DNA of 64,000 nt, from NCBI RefSeq assembly GCF_030813355.1, contig NZ_JAUSUD010000021.1, positions 31,871 through 95,870 of the forward strand, in the 5' to 3' direction. This stretch comes from Metabacillus malikii. GTDB taxonomy: Bacteria > Bacillota > Bacilli > Bacillales > Bacillaceae. Shown piece after piece: positions 56,381 through 64,000 of the stretch. Both the position numbers and the translations under genes were made by a program. Below the pieces are notes generated by a model. The model saw nothing but the letters and a program-made list of their open reading frames with translations, searched no databases and was not told the DNA's origin. Each line of letters begins with the position of its first letter. The stretch's first letter is position 1.

Positions 56381-56518
56381 ATGTTTGGATTAGTCATCGG
56401 TATTTGTTTACAGAGAATTATCTGTACTGAAAGCAACTTATTGTGAGCATGATTTATAAGTTATAAAGTAGGGAAAGCTATGTCTTGATTATCTTAAATG
56501 GATAAGGAGGATGCCATC

Positions 56519-57484
56519 ATGACGATTGTACGTTTAGGATATGTAGCAATGAGTATGAATCTTCAAAATTGTTCTCCTTCACAAACAATGACATTTTCGC
56601 AGTTTAGCAAAATAAAGGACCGTGAAGCGGCAATTGCAAAGCTAGAGAAGATTGCGCAATCTAACCTTGATAATTGTTTAAGATTACTTAAGCATAACGC
56701 AGCAAATGAAATACATTTTTTCCGTTTTAGCTCAAAGCTCATCCCTCTTGCTAATCATGATGAACTACGCGATTGGCGATATATGCAGAATCTTAATCCA
56801 AGTTTGCAAAAAATAAGTCAGTTCTTAGAAACGCACCCGATGAGAGTAGACTTTCACCCCGACCATTTTGTTGTTTTAAACTCGACAGATACAAACATTG
56901 TAAAGATGTCACTGAAGACGTTAAAAATGCATGAAATGCTTTTAAAAGGGATGAACATATCAACGGAACATCGATGTGTGCTCCATATAGGTGGTGCATA
57001 TGCGGATAAAGAAAAATCACTTGAACAATTTATATCAAACTGGGGGTTAATTCCTGTCTCCCTACAAAAAATGCTTATGCTAGAAAATGACGATACAACG
57101 TTCAATTTAATGGATGCATTATATTTGTGTGAAAAGTTAGGAGTACCACAAGTGTTTGATTATCACCATCATCTTGCCTATCATGAAGAAGATAATTGGA
57201 CAGAACAATGGCAGAGAATACTGGATACATGGAAATACTCAACTTTACCACCAAAGATGCACATATCAAGCCCAAAATCCGATAAGGAGTTTCGCGCACA
57301 TTCAGATTATATAGATGTCAATATGTTCATGTCATTTTTAAATACAATAAAGGGTAGTACACCTCAGATTGACTGCATGATTGAAGCGAAGCAGAAAGAT
57401 AATGCACTATTCAAGTTAGTAGATGACTTAAACAAGCAAACTGAAATAGAGTGGATTGATAAAACAACGTTTAAAATTCATTAG
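56519..57484 (+). CDS. uvsE: UV damage endonuclease UvsE/UVDE
   Basis: This 321-residue TIM-barrel endonuclease nicks 5' of UV photoproducts. Motifs: RLGYVAMSM, FFRFSSKLIPLANH, RVDFHPDHFVVL, HIGGAYADKEKSLE, LMLENDD, VFDYHHHL, PPKMHISSPK, DCMIEAKQKDNALF. Metal-binding H and E residues appear intact. The start is ATG 56519, eight bases after GGAGG. It stands between two terminators. Confidence 0.93.
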   Translation: MTIVRLGYVAMSMNLQNCSPSQTMTFSQFSKIKDREAAIAKLEKIAQSNLDNCLRLLKHNAANEIHFFRFSSKLIPLANHDELRDWRYMQNLNPSLQKISQFLETHPMRVDFHPDHFVVLNSTDTNIVKMSLKTLKMHEMLLKGMNISTEHRCVLHIGGAYADKEKSLEQFISNWGLIPVSLQKMLMLENDDTTFNLMDALYLCEKLGVPQVFDYHHHLAYHEEDNWTEQWQRILDTWKYSTLPPKMHISSPKSDKEFRAHSDYIDVNMFMSFLNTIKGSTPQIDCMIEAKQKDNALFKLVDDLNKQTEIEWIDKTTFKIH

Positions 57485-57523
57485 CTTTTATCAGAATGCT
57501 GTTGAAGAATTACATAATATTAC

Positions 57524-57566
57524 AAAAAAGGCTTAATTATTATGTTATAATAAATGAGCCTTTTTT
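57524..57566 (+). terminator. uvsE terminator
   Basis: AAAAAAGGCT and AGCCTTTTTT form the outer ten-bp stem, with an AT-rich inner arm. Confidence 0.8.
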
Positions 57567-57770
57567 GATTTGGCACATACGAGAAAATTGTTGATTTTTG
57601 CTAAAAGGGTAAACTTCTGCAAAAGTACTAACACCATTTCGTCATATAGAAATTTTAACAACTATATTCGTTTAGTAGGTGCCAATAGACAAAGACGGTC
57701 TTTAACAAAGATTCTAATGTCGTTATAAATAAAATTCTAATACATACATGAACAAAGAGGAGAGAGTTTT

Positions 57771-58250
57771 TTGCGACAACTACCGAAAAATAAGATTAGC
57801 GTAAAAGCACTTACTGTGTGGAGGTTAAGTGCGATGATTATAGCAGGAGTATTACTTCTAGTAGCTATAGGGGCGGGAGTAGGCATCCATCTATTAGAAT
57901 GGCCTTACTATGTAACGATTATTATTGCTGCAGTGTGGTTGACCTATTCAATAGTAACAATCTTTATTATTCCGAAGATAAAACATCGTGTCTGGCGCTA
58001 TGAGGTACATGAACATGAAATTGATCTCCAATATGGTTTTTTTATCGTGAAAAGAGTTTTAATCCCAATGGTTAGGGTACAGCATGTCGATACACATCAA
58101 GGACCATTATTACGTAAGCATCATTTAGCATCAATTGAAATTTCGACTGCGGCAACAACACATGAAATTCCTGCCCTAGATATAGAAGAAGCAGAGGCGT
58201 TAAGGGATAAAATATCAAATCTTGCTAGGGTGAACGATGATGATGTTTGA
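57771..58250 (+). CDS. ydbS: YdbS-like PH-domain membrane protein
   Basis: This 159-residue protein has two membrane helices (about 20-65) and a bacterial PH domain (DUF304/bPH2; YEVHEHEIDLQYGFFIVKR, VRVQHVDTHQGPLLR). The start is TTG 57771 behind GAGGAGAGAG. It overlaps ydbT by 14 bp. B. subtilis YdbS-YdbT have been linked to resistance to some antimicrobial compounds; function here is by homology. Confidence 0.88.
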   Translation: MRQLPKNKISVKALTVWRLSAMIIAGVLLLVAIGAGVGIHLLEWPYYVTIIIAAVWLTYSIVTIFIIPKIKHRVWRYEVHEHEIDLQYGFFIVKRVLIPMVRVQHVDTHQGPLLRKHHLASIEISTAATTHEIPALDIEEAEALRDKISNLARVNDDDV

Positions 58251-59661
58251 ACCAAGGCGAATTCACCCAATTGGAATTATTTTAAATTTGATAAGCGTTA
58301 TTAAATCATATGTTGTTCCAGCTGTGTTTTTATTTTTTTTCGGTAAAAATGTAGATTTTAATATTTATTTTATTCTAGGAGCGATTTTGCTAGTAACAAG
58401 TGTTATCGTCATAAGTATATTAGATTGGCTAAAATTCACCTATCGCGTAGAAGATGGTGAGGTTAGAATTGAACATGGTATTTTTGTAAAGAAGAAACGC
58501 TACATCCCGATAGAACGAATTCAAACGATTAATATTAGTGCAGGTATTATTCAGCAGTTGTTTAAACTCGTGAAAGTACAAATAGAAACGGCAAGCGGGG
58601 GAATAAAGGCTGAGGCGGAATTAATCGCTGTAAAACGAGTCGATGCTGAGAGTATTGAAAAGGCGATAGCTAGTTATAAACAAGAGAAGGCTCCTGTGCA
58701 AATTGAGGAAGATGGTAGTGTTGTAAAACAACTTCCTACTTATAAGATGACGAAGAAGGAGTTACTTGTCGCCGCATCAACTTCGAGTGGTGTTGGGGTA
58801 ATATTATCTGCAATCGCAGCATTCTTTTCACAATTTGAGGAATTCATTCCATATGAGAAAATTTTTGACCAATTTGAATTTTTGACAAATGCGAGTATCA
58901 CTGTATACATTTCATTAGTGTTTATTGCCTTTCTTATCACTTGGATTATCAGTGTCATCGGTGTAATTTTAAAATATGCACATTTCACGGTAATAAAAGA
59001 TGAAAAAGAGATAAAGATTTCAAAAGGTATTTTTGAAAAACAGCAATTATCGATTCCATTATCACGGATTCAAGCAATTAGAATTGTACAAAATCCAATT
59101 AGACAACTATTAGGCTATTCAACTATTCATATCGAAACAGCTGGTGGGAGTGTAGGAGATAATGATACTTCAACTATCCTGTTTCCTGTAGTATCTAGCA
59201 AAATAGTAAAAAGTCTTTTATCAGAATACCTCCCAGACTTTGAAATTCAAGAATCATTAAATGTATTACCCCAAAAGTCGAAAAAACGATATGTTACAAG
59301 GAAACTACTTATTGCATTAATACCGGTTGTTCTATTGAGTTATTACTTTATGCCATGGGGGCTCTTTTCTTTAATCATTCTTCCGATTAGTTTATATTGG
59401 GGGTATTGTACATTTAAAGATGCTGGATGGATAATCATCGATAATCAATTAAACCTTCGCTATCGATTTATCTCAAAAACAATGGTGTTAATAAAAAGGA
59501 ATAAAATCCAGTCGATTAAAGGGAAAACAACTTATTTTCAAAAGAGGAATCAATTACAAACTGTTTCTATATCGATAAAGTCCGGGCTAATTGCTCGTCA
59601 ATTTACTATTAAAGATATGAATGAACTAGATGTTGACGAAATCATGAGTTGGTATATATAA
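58237..59661 (+). CDS. ydbT: YdbT-like PH-domain membrane protein
   Basis: The 474-residue membrane protein has three bPH2 modules, each after a pair of hydrophobic helices (EDGEVRIEHGIFVKKKRYIPIERIQT... in part; KISKGIFEKQQLSIPLSRIQAI; NLRYRFISKTMVLIKRNKIQSI). It is translationally coupled to ydbS and probably forms a complex with it. ATG codons at 58237, 58240 and 58243 are adjacent, so the start may be any of these. Confidence 0.88.
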   Translation: MMMFEPRRIHPIGIILNLISVIKSYVVPAVFLFFFGKNVDFNIYFILGAILLVTSVIVISILDWLKFTYRVEDGEVRIEHGIFVKKKRYIPIERIQTINISAGIIQQLFKLVKVQIETASGGIKAEAELIAVKRVDAESIEKAIASYKQEKAPVQIEEDGSVVKQLPTYKMTKKELLVAASTSSGVGVILSAIAAFFSQFEEFIPYEKIFDQFEFLTNASITVYISLVFIAFLITWIISVIGVILKYAHFTVIKDEKEIKISKGIFEKQQLSIPLSRIQAIRIVQNPIRQLLGYSTIHIETAGGSVGDNDTSTILFPVVSSKIVKSLLSEYLPDFEIQESLNVLPQKSKKRYVTRKLLIALIPVVLLSYYFMPWGLFSLIILPISLYWGYCTFKDAGWIIIDNQLNLRYRFISKTMVLIKRNKIQSIKGKTTYFQKRNQLQTVSISIKSGLIARQFTIKDMNELDVDEIMSWYI

Positions 59662-59735
59662 AAAGACGCGGTGACTCCAAAATTCCGTTTCAAAATCTTT
59701 ATATACAATGGACAAAATCTAAATAACAATGTGTT

Positions 59736-59770
59736 AGAGGGGGCTAATGATATATGAGCCACCCTCTTTT
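59736..59770. terminator. Bidirectional terminator between convergent genes
   Basis: AGAGGGGGCT and AGCCACCCTCT form a stem with one bulge followed by TTTTT. An isolated GCGGTGACTCC sequence precedes it at 59668. Confidence 0.7.
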
Positions 59771-59779
59771 TGGTGGCAA

Positions 59780-60379
59780 TTAGCTGTTGTATTTATTTTT
59801 TTGTAAGAAAAGGGGAGCTAATAAAAATCCACTTATTAAACCGAATATATGTGAGGTTATATTTGTGTTTGCAGTAAAAAACGTCATAATTACACCAATT
59901 ACGAGAATGCTTAGAATGACTTGTGAATTTGCCTTATCAATTAACTCCTTTCTGAAATAGACCATAAATAAATATACACCGAATAAGCCAAAAATCGCAC
60001 CGGATGCTCCGAGGTGAGAGTATTGTAAAGGTTCTATCAAAAATGTTGCAATATTTGCGAGGATACCGGTAAATAAATAAATTAAAATGAATTTCCCTTT
60101 TCTTAGCATTCTTTCTAATGCAGGAGCGAATAAAATAAGTGAAACAGTGTTGAAAAATAAATGACTAAGTCCCATATGGAGAAAGATAGGGGTAACAAGT
60201 CGCCAATATTCACCGCTAGCAATTCCGGCGTTGTAACCATCTAGTTGACCCAGGAAAATTTGAATCGTTGGGATTGGAATTTGAAATAATATCCAGAATA
60301 TTATATGGATTGCGGCTATAAATGTAACAACAGGATATAATGAAGTAAATGTTTGAAAGTTCTCGGATCTTGTAAACAT
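59780..60379 (-). CDS. ydcA: Rhomboid intramembrane serine protease (YdcA-like)
   Basis: This 199-residue protein has six membrane helices, with serine motif GASGAIFG in helix 4 and catalytic histidine in HIFGLISGFLLAP in helix 6. The loop EYWRLVTPIFLHMGLSHLFFN is typical of rhomboids. It cleaves membrane proteins; substrate is unknown. It is divergent from acpS, as in B. subtilis. Confidence 0.9.
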   Translation of the reverse strand: MFTRSENFQTFTSLYPVVTFIAAIHIIFWILFQIPIPTIQIFLGQLDGYNAGIASGEYWRLVTPIFLHMGLSHLFFNTVSLILFAPALERMLRKGKFILIYLFTGILANIATFLIEPLQYSHLGASGAIFGLFGVYLFMVYFRKELIDKANSQVILSILVIGVIMTFFTANTNITSHIFGLISGFLLAPLFLQKNKYNS

Positions 60380-60501
60380 TGATTAACCTCCTAACAAATA
60401 TAGTATCGAGCTAAATAGTGTGATTCTTATTCATACTAACACGGTTATGTACAAGATGTTAGAAATAGTACAACAAAGCAAACGGATTGGTGGGATTACA
60501 T

Positions 60502-60873
60502 ATGATAGAAGGTATTGGTTTAGATATTGTAGAGCTAGACCGGATTAGAAGAATTGTCGATCGTCAACCGGGCTTTATAAAGCGAATACTTACAATTGAG
60601 GAAATAGAAAAATTCATTACACTGTCAAAAGAAAGAAAGGTTGAGTTCTTAGCTGGGAGATTTGCGGTAAAAGAAGCGTATTCGAAGGCTAATGGAACAG
60701 GAATAGGCGTAGAGATAGGGTTCCAAGATATTGAAGTAGTAAATGATGATAAAGGAAAACCTTACATAAGAATATTAAAGAACAATTCACATGAAATGAA
60801 ACACATACATGTATCAATCACACATACTAGACAATACGCAGCTGCCCAGGTCATTATTGAATCTAAAAGCTAA
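60502..60873 (+). CDS. acpS: Holo-[acyl-carrier-protein] synthase
   Basis: This 123-residue trimeric enzyme transfers phosphopantetheine from CoA to ACP. Motifs: MIEGIGLDIVELDRI with the metal-binding D, and FLAGRFAVKEAYSKANGTGIG with E. SITHTRQYAAAQVI closes the fold. The start is ATG 60502 after GGTGGG; an upstream TTG is not needed. Confidence 0.95.
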   Translation: MIEGIGLDIVELDRIRRIVDRQPGFIKRILTIEEIEKFITLSKERKVEFLAGRFAVKEAYSKANGTGIGVEIGFQDIEVVNDDKGKPYIRILKNNSHEMKHIHVSITHTRQYAAAQVIIESKS

Positions 60874-61142
60874 TTTTAGTGTAATAGCTAAACAAGTGCT
60901 TATAAATATATAAGTAATCTTGCAGGTTTTAAAGTTACATGTTTAACTCAGAAATTTAGTTAGCATATTAGGAATGTTTGTCTCATATATTTGGTAATGC
61001 GATAGGGAAGACAAGTTGTTTAAGAGTTCATCTATTGATAGTTGGCTTTAAAAATATTGCTTATCAGAGTCTTTCAATAAAGATGAGGTCTAGCAAACGA
61101 ATTTCTTCCTTTTTAACGTTATATGAGGCAAAGGGGTTGAAC

Positions 61143-62168
61143 ATGTTGAAAAAGAGCTTAATGTTATTTTTTGTAGGGCTTTTAACAGTAATCGTTCTCG
61201 CGGCGTGTGGCGAGAAATCACAGACAGATGTAGTAAATGCGTTAGAAAAGAAGATTGAGGAAATGTCCGGTTATAAAGCCAAAGGTAAGATGACTCTAGA
61301 AACAGGTAGTGAACCTCAAGAATACGAAATTGAAATATGGCATAAGGAACCTGACTTTTACAGAGTTAACTTGAAAAACTCTCAAAAAGAGCAAAGTCAA
61401 ATGATTTTACGAAACGATGATGGGGTATTTGTGCTAACTCCGGCATTAAACAAAAGCTTCCGATTCCAAAGTGAATGGCCGCAAAATAGTAGCCAAGCAT
61501 ATTTATATGAATCATTAATACAAGACATTGTAAATGATCCAGAAACGAAATTTACGGCATCAGAAACTAATTATGTATTTGAAACAAAGACCAACTATCA
61601 AAATAATAAAATGCTGCCAACACAAGAAATCACGTTTAACAAAAAGGACTTATCGCCAGCTACAGTGAAAGTAATGGATACAGACCGAAAAGCACTTGTC
61701 GTTGTCCAATTCTCAGAGTTTGAATTCAATGCATCATTTGACGACAACGCTTTTGATGTAGAGAAAAACATGTCGAGTGCACAAATTGAAATTCCAACAA
61801 TGGCAACTGGTGACAACGAATCATTTGCAGTAAAATATCCACTTGAGCAGCCAGAAGGAGTATCATTAATTGAAGAGAAGGAAGTCGAAACAGAAAATGG
61901 AAAGAGAGTTATTCTCACATTCGGTGGTGGAGATAAATCATTTACGCTAATTCAAGAAAATGCTGAAATTGCAGCACCGGCTTCTGCTTCAACTTCAACA
62001 TATGTGAACGGTCAGCCTACTGATTTAGGATTTGCAATCGGTGCAATGTCCGATAATTCATTAACATGGACACATGATGGTGTTGACTACATGTTAGCTT
62101 CTGAAGATTTAACAGAGGATGAAATGCTGATGGTGGCGAAATCTGTCCAAGGTCAAACTGCAAAATAA
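61143..62168 (+). CDS. ydcC: YdcC-like LolA-fold lipoprotein
   Basis: This 341-residue lipoprotein has a lipobox VLAAC and a two-part LolA/LolB-like beta fold (YKAKGKMTLETGSEPQEY, IWHKEPDFYRVNL, VFVLTPALNKSF). In B. subtilis the gene between acpS and alr is the sporulation-associated lipoprotein ydcC, which this matches in position and type. ATG 61143 follows AAAGGGG. A longer upstream frame to 60978 has no ribosome binding site and would bury the signal peptide. Confidence 0.9.
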   Translation: MLKKSLMLFFVGLLTVIVLAACGEKSQTDVVNALEKKIEEMSGYKAKGKMTLETGSEPQEYEIEIWHKEPDFYRVNLKNSQKEQSQMILRNDDGVFVLTPALNKSFRFQSEWPQNSSQAYLYESLIQDIVNDPETKFTASETNYVFETKTNYQNNKMLPTQEITFNKKDLSPATVKVMDTDRKALVVVQFSEFEFNASFDDNAFDVEKNMSSAQIEIPTMATGDNESFAVKYPLEQPEGVSLIEEKEVETENGKRVILTFGGGDKSFTLIQENAEIAAPASASTSTYVNGQPTDLGFAIGAMSDNSLTWTHDGVDYMLASEDLTEDEMLMVAKSVQGQTAK

Positions 62169-62173
62169 GTACT

Positions 62174-62206
62174 ACGGGGGGCAAATGCCTCCCGTTCTTC
62201 TTTTTA
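62174..62206 (+). terminator. Terminator between ydcC and alr
   Basis: ACGGGGGGCA-AA-TGCCTCCCGT forms a ten-bp stem with one mismatch followed by a T-rich tail. Confidence 0.75.
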
Positions 62207-62294
62207 ACATCAGTTTTTTATATACACGATTTGACAACTATGCTGTGTAATCGAGATAATATTGATATTAGTAGTGTAAGGAAGGATAAATGTT

Positions 62295-63443
62295 ATGGAG
62301 TATGAAATTTATCGAGATACATGGGTTGAAGTAAATTTAGATGCAATCGAATATAACGTTAAAATGATGAAACAACATATTGGCAATGAAGTGAAAATTA
62401 TTGCAGTAGTGAAAGCTAATGCGTATGGGCATGGTGCATTTCAGGTGGCAAATGCAGCATTAGATGCAGGGGCAACGATGCTTGCTGTTGCTTTTTTAGA
62501 TGAAGCGATAGCTCTAAGAAACAATGGCATTACTGCACCTATTATGGTTCTAGGTGCAACTAGTGCCCAGTATGTACACATAGCCAGCGCGCATAATATC
62601 ACATTAACGATTTTTTCATTAGAATGGTTAATTGAAGCAAAGGGCTATCTTAAGGGCGAAGCAGTGAATGTGCATGTTAAGCTTGATACGGGCATGAGTA
62701 GGTTAGGTGTTCGTGACGAGCATGATTTAGTAAAAATATTTGATTATGTAGATGATAACTCCGCCTTTAAAATAACAGGTATTTATACACATTTTGCTAC
62801 AGCGGATGAGAAAGACCTTACTTATTTTCACGAACAGTATAATAAATTTCAATATTTAATAAATAAAATCCCGCAAAAAAATTTATTAATCCATTGTGGT
62901 AACAGTGCTACAGGTTTACGGTTCCCAGATAAACTGTATAATGCGGTAAGGCTTGGGATATCTATGTATGGGCTCTCACCCTCTCCAGAAATTAAAGATG
63001 AACTCCCTTATTCTTTAAAAGAGGCGTTTTCTTTACAAACAAAACTAGTGCATGTAAAAAAGATAACGAAAGGGACAAAGGTAAGCTATGGAGCAACATA
63101 CGAAGCAGAAGAAGACGAATGGCTCGGCACAATTCCAATTGGATATGCAGATGGTTGGTTAAGGAGTTTGCGGGATGTTGCTGTTTTGGTGAATGGTGAA
63201 AGAGCACCGTTAGTTGGACGAATCTGTATGGATCAGTGTATGGTAAAATTGCCTCGAAAATATCAGGTAGGAGAAAGGGTTACATTCATTGGTAAACAAG
63301 GGGACGAATATATACCGGTCGATGAAGTTGCTAAACATTTAAATACGATTAATTATGAAGTAACATGTATGATTTCAACACGGGTACCGAGAGTTTTTGT
63401 AAAAAACGGAACCGTATTTGGAGTAGATAATCCATTATTATAA
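62295..63443 (+). CDS. alr: Alanine racemase
   Basis: This 382-residue PLP enzyme makes D-alanine for Ddl. The PLP lysine is in AVVKANAYGHGA, the carbamylated-lysine and R region in KLDTGMSRLGVR, and the second catalytic base Y in VSYGATYEAEE. GAAGGA precedes ATG 62295. With ddl and murF 10-12 kb upstream it completes the D-Ala branch in this region. Confidence 0.95.
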   Translation: MEYEIYRDTWVEVNLDAIEYNVKMMKQHIGNEVKIIAVVKANAYGHGAFQVANAALDAGATMLAVAFLDEAIALRNNGITAPIMVLGATSAQYVHIASAHNITLTIFSLEWLIEAKGYLKGEAVNVHVKLDTGMSRLGVRDEHDLVKIFDYVDDNSAFKITGIYTHFATADEKDLTYFHEQYNKFQYLINKIPQKNLLIHCGNSATGLRFPDKLYNAVRLGISMYGLSPSPEIKDELPYSLKEAFSLQTKLVHVKKITKGTKVSYGATYEAEEDEWLGTIPIGYADGWLRSLRDVAVLVNGERAPLVGRICMDQCMVKLPRKYQVGERVTFIGKQGDEYIPVDEVAKHLNTINYEVTCMISTRVPRVFVKNGTVFGVDNPLL

Positions 63444-63755
63444 GAAAACGATGAATTATGAGTAATCATTAAAGAAAATGAATAAATTATGAATTGTTGA
63501 CGATAATAGTGAAGGGTAATAAATAGACAAGATTTTCTTAGCTTTTAGGATTGAAGGGCATTAATAAACCAATGAGCATAGAAGCGTAAGGGATAATTTG
63601 GGTTAATAAGCCAATCATGAATAGAAGTTTATGTAATGTTTCATACTTCTGTCTGTGATTGGCTTATTTACCGGATTAAATCAAGAGAGGCAATATAAGG
63701 GCAATGTTTCTGGAAAGGTTGAAAGTGGGTAACGGCTCTGAACAGGCCCAGCCGC
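63444..63755. other. Downstream of alr: hairpin and no gene
   Basis: AATAAGCCAATCA (63605-63617) and TGATTGGCTTATT (63656-63668) are perfect 13-bp complements enclosing a GAAGT/ACTTC inner stem, a probable long terminator. In Bacillus, ndoAI-ndoA usually follows alr; no such genes are seen before the window ends. Confidence 0.55.
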
Positions 63756-64000
63756 CTCCGCTTTTCATTGTCTAGCTACGACGCCTAGCGCCTAGTGAAC
63801 TTCACAATCCTCCTTACGATAAGTCAACATCGAATCGCTAACGCTCTTCGTGTTTCCTTTATCTCATGCGGATTGCTCCAGTTCATACGTCGCTGACTAA
63901 GGCGTCTCCGCTTTTCATTGTCTAGCTACGACGCCTAGCGCCTAGTGAACTTCACAATCCTCCTTACGATAAGTCAACATCGAATCGCTAACGCTCTTCG
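63756..64000 (+). repeat. 150-bp tandem repeat at the window edge
   Basis: 63756-63850 (CTCCGCTTTTCATTGTCTAG ... ACGCTCTTCG) is repeated identically at 63906-64000, a 150-bp period, with the second copy cut by the window end. It contains TGTCTAGCTACGACGCCTAG, a relative of the repeat at 37327. Confidence 0.8.

Overview
The window is low-GC Gram-positive chromosome, most likely a Bacillaceae member. Evidence: strong purine-rich ribosome binding sites, TTG/GTG starts, T-tailed terminators, GlpP-type antiterminator leaders, CcpA cre-like sites, and a housekeeping block at the right end (ddl, murF, cshA, uvsE, ydbS-ydbT, rhomboid, acpS, ydcC-like lipoprotein, alr) whose content and order largely match the ydb/ydc region of Bacillus.

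The left 18 kb is a mosaic accessory region. It holds the end of a mercury operon (merR', merA), a deleted Nudix gene, a 3.27-kb ISL3-type transposon (4804-8072) with near-identical ends and a perfect 8-bp target duplication, a broken AAA ATPase followed by a possible ADP-ribosyltransferase-like gene (candidate defence or toxin pair), a cadmium operon (cadC-cadA), and a TetR/GAP-family module. Copies of a roughly 200-320-bp structured repeat, all in the same orientation, lie between these modules. One copy (17408-17627) carries an 11-bp direct duplication, and a second 877-bp element (16518-17394, ISL3-like ends, 9-bp duplication) is inserted into that duplication. A truncated Lrp gene abutting a decayed integrase ends the mosaic near 18.4 kb.

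From 18.6 to 33 kb are ordinary accessory genes: a HAD nucleotidase, MarR/MFS, a GGDEF-EAL protein and a chemotaxis receptor each paired with an orphan solute-binding lipoprotein, a CGNR regulator, an HPP membrane protein and a DinB protein. From 33.9 to 40.3 kb are tmrB and the glycerol regulon (glpF, glpK, glpD, glpP) with two antiterminator leaders and cre sites. From 40.4 to 50.3 kb are a YdbP thioredoxin, an orphan ribA-ribD pair with no visible FMN riboswitch, an esterase followed by a DnaA-box cluster, LysE, a PAP2-like protein, a LOG-family gene that seems to start at CTG, envelope proteins, and an ECF sigma/anti-sigma pair with a good autoregulatory promoter. The rest is cell-wall, RNA-helicase, DNA-repair and fatty-acid housekeeping.

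The most interesting system is the ISL3 transposon. Its transposase is decayed, but it carries an intact hsp33 paralogue and a TipA-like MerR regulator behind a classic 19-bp-spacer MerR promoter. The AAA-ATPase/ART-like pair and the pairing of solute-binding lipoproteins with c-di-GMP and chemotaxis receptors come next.
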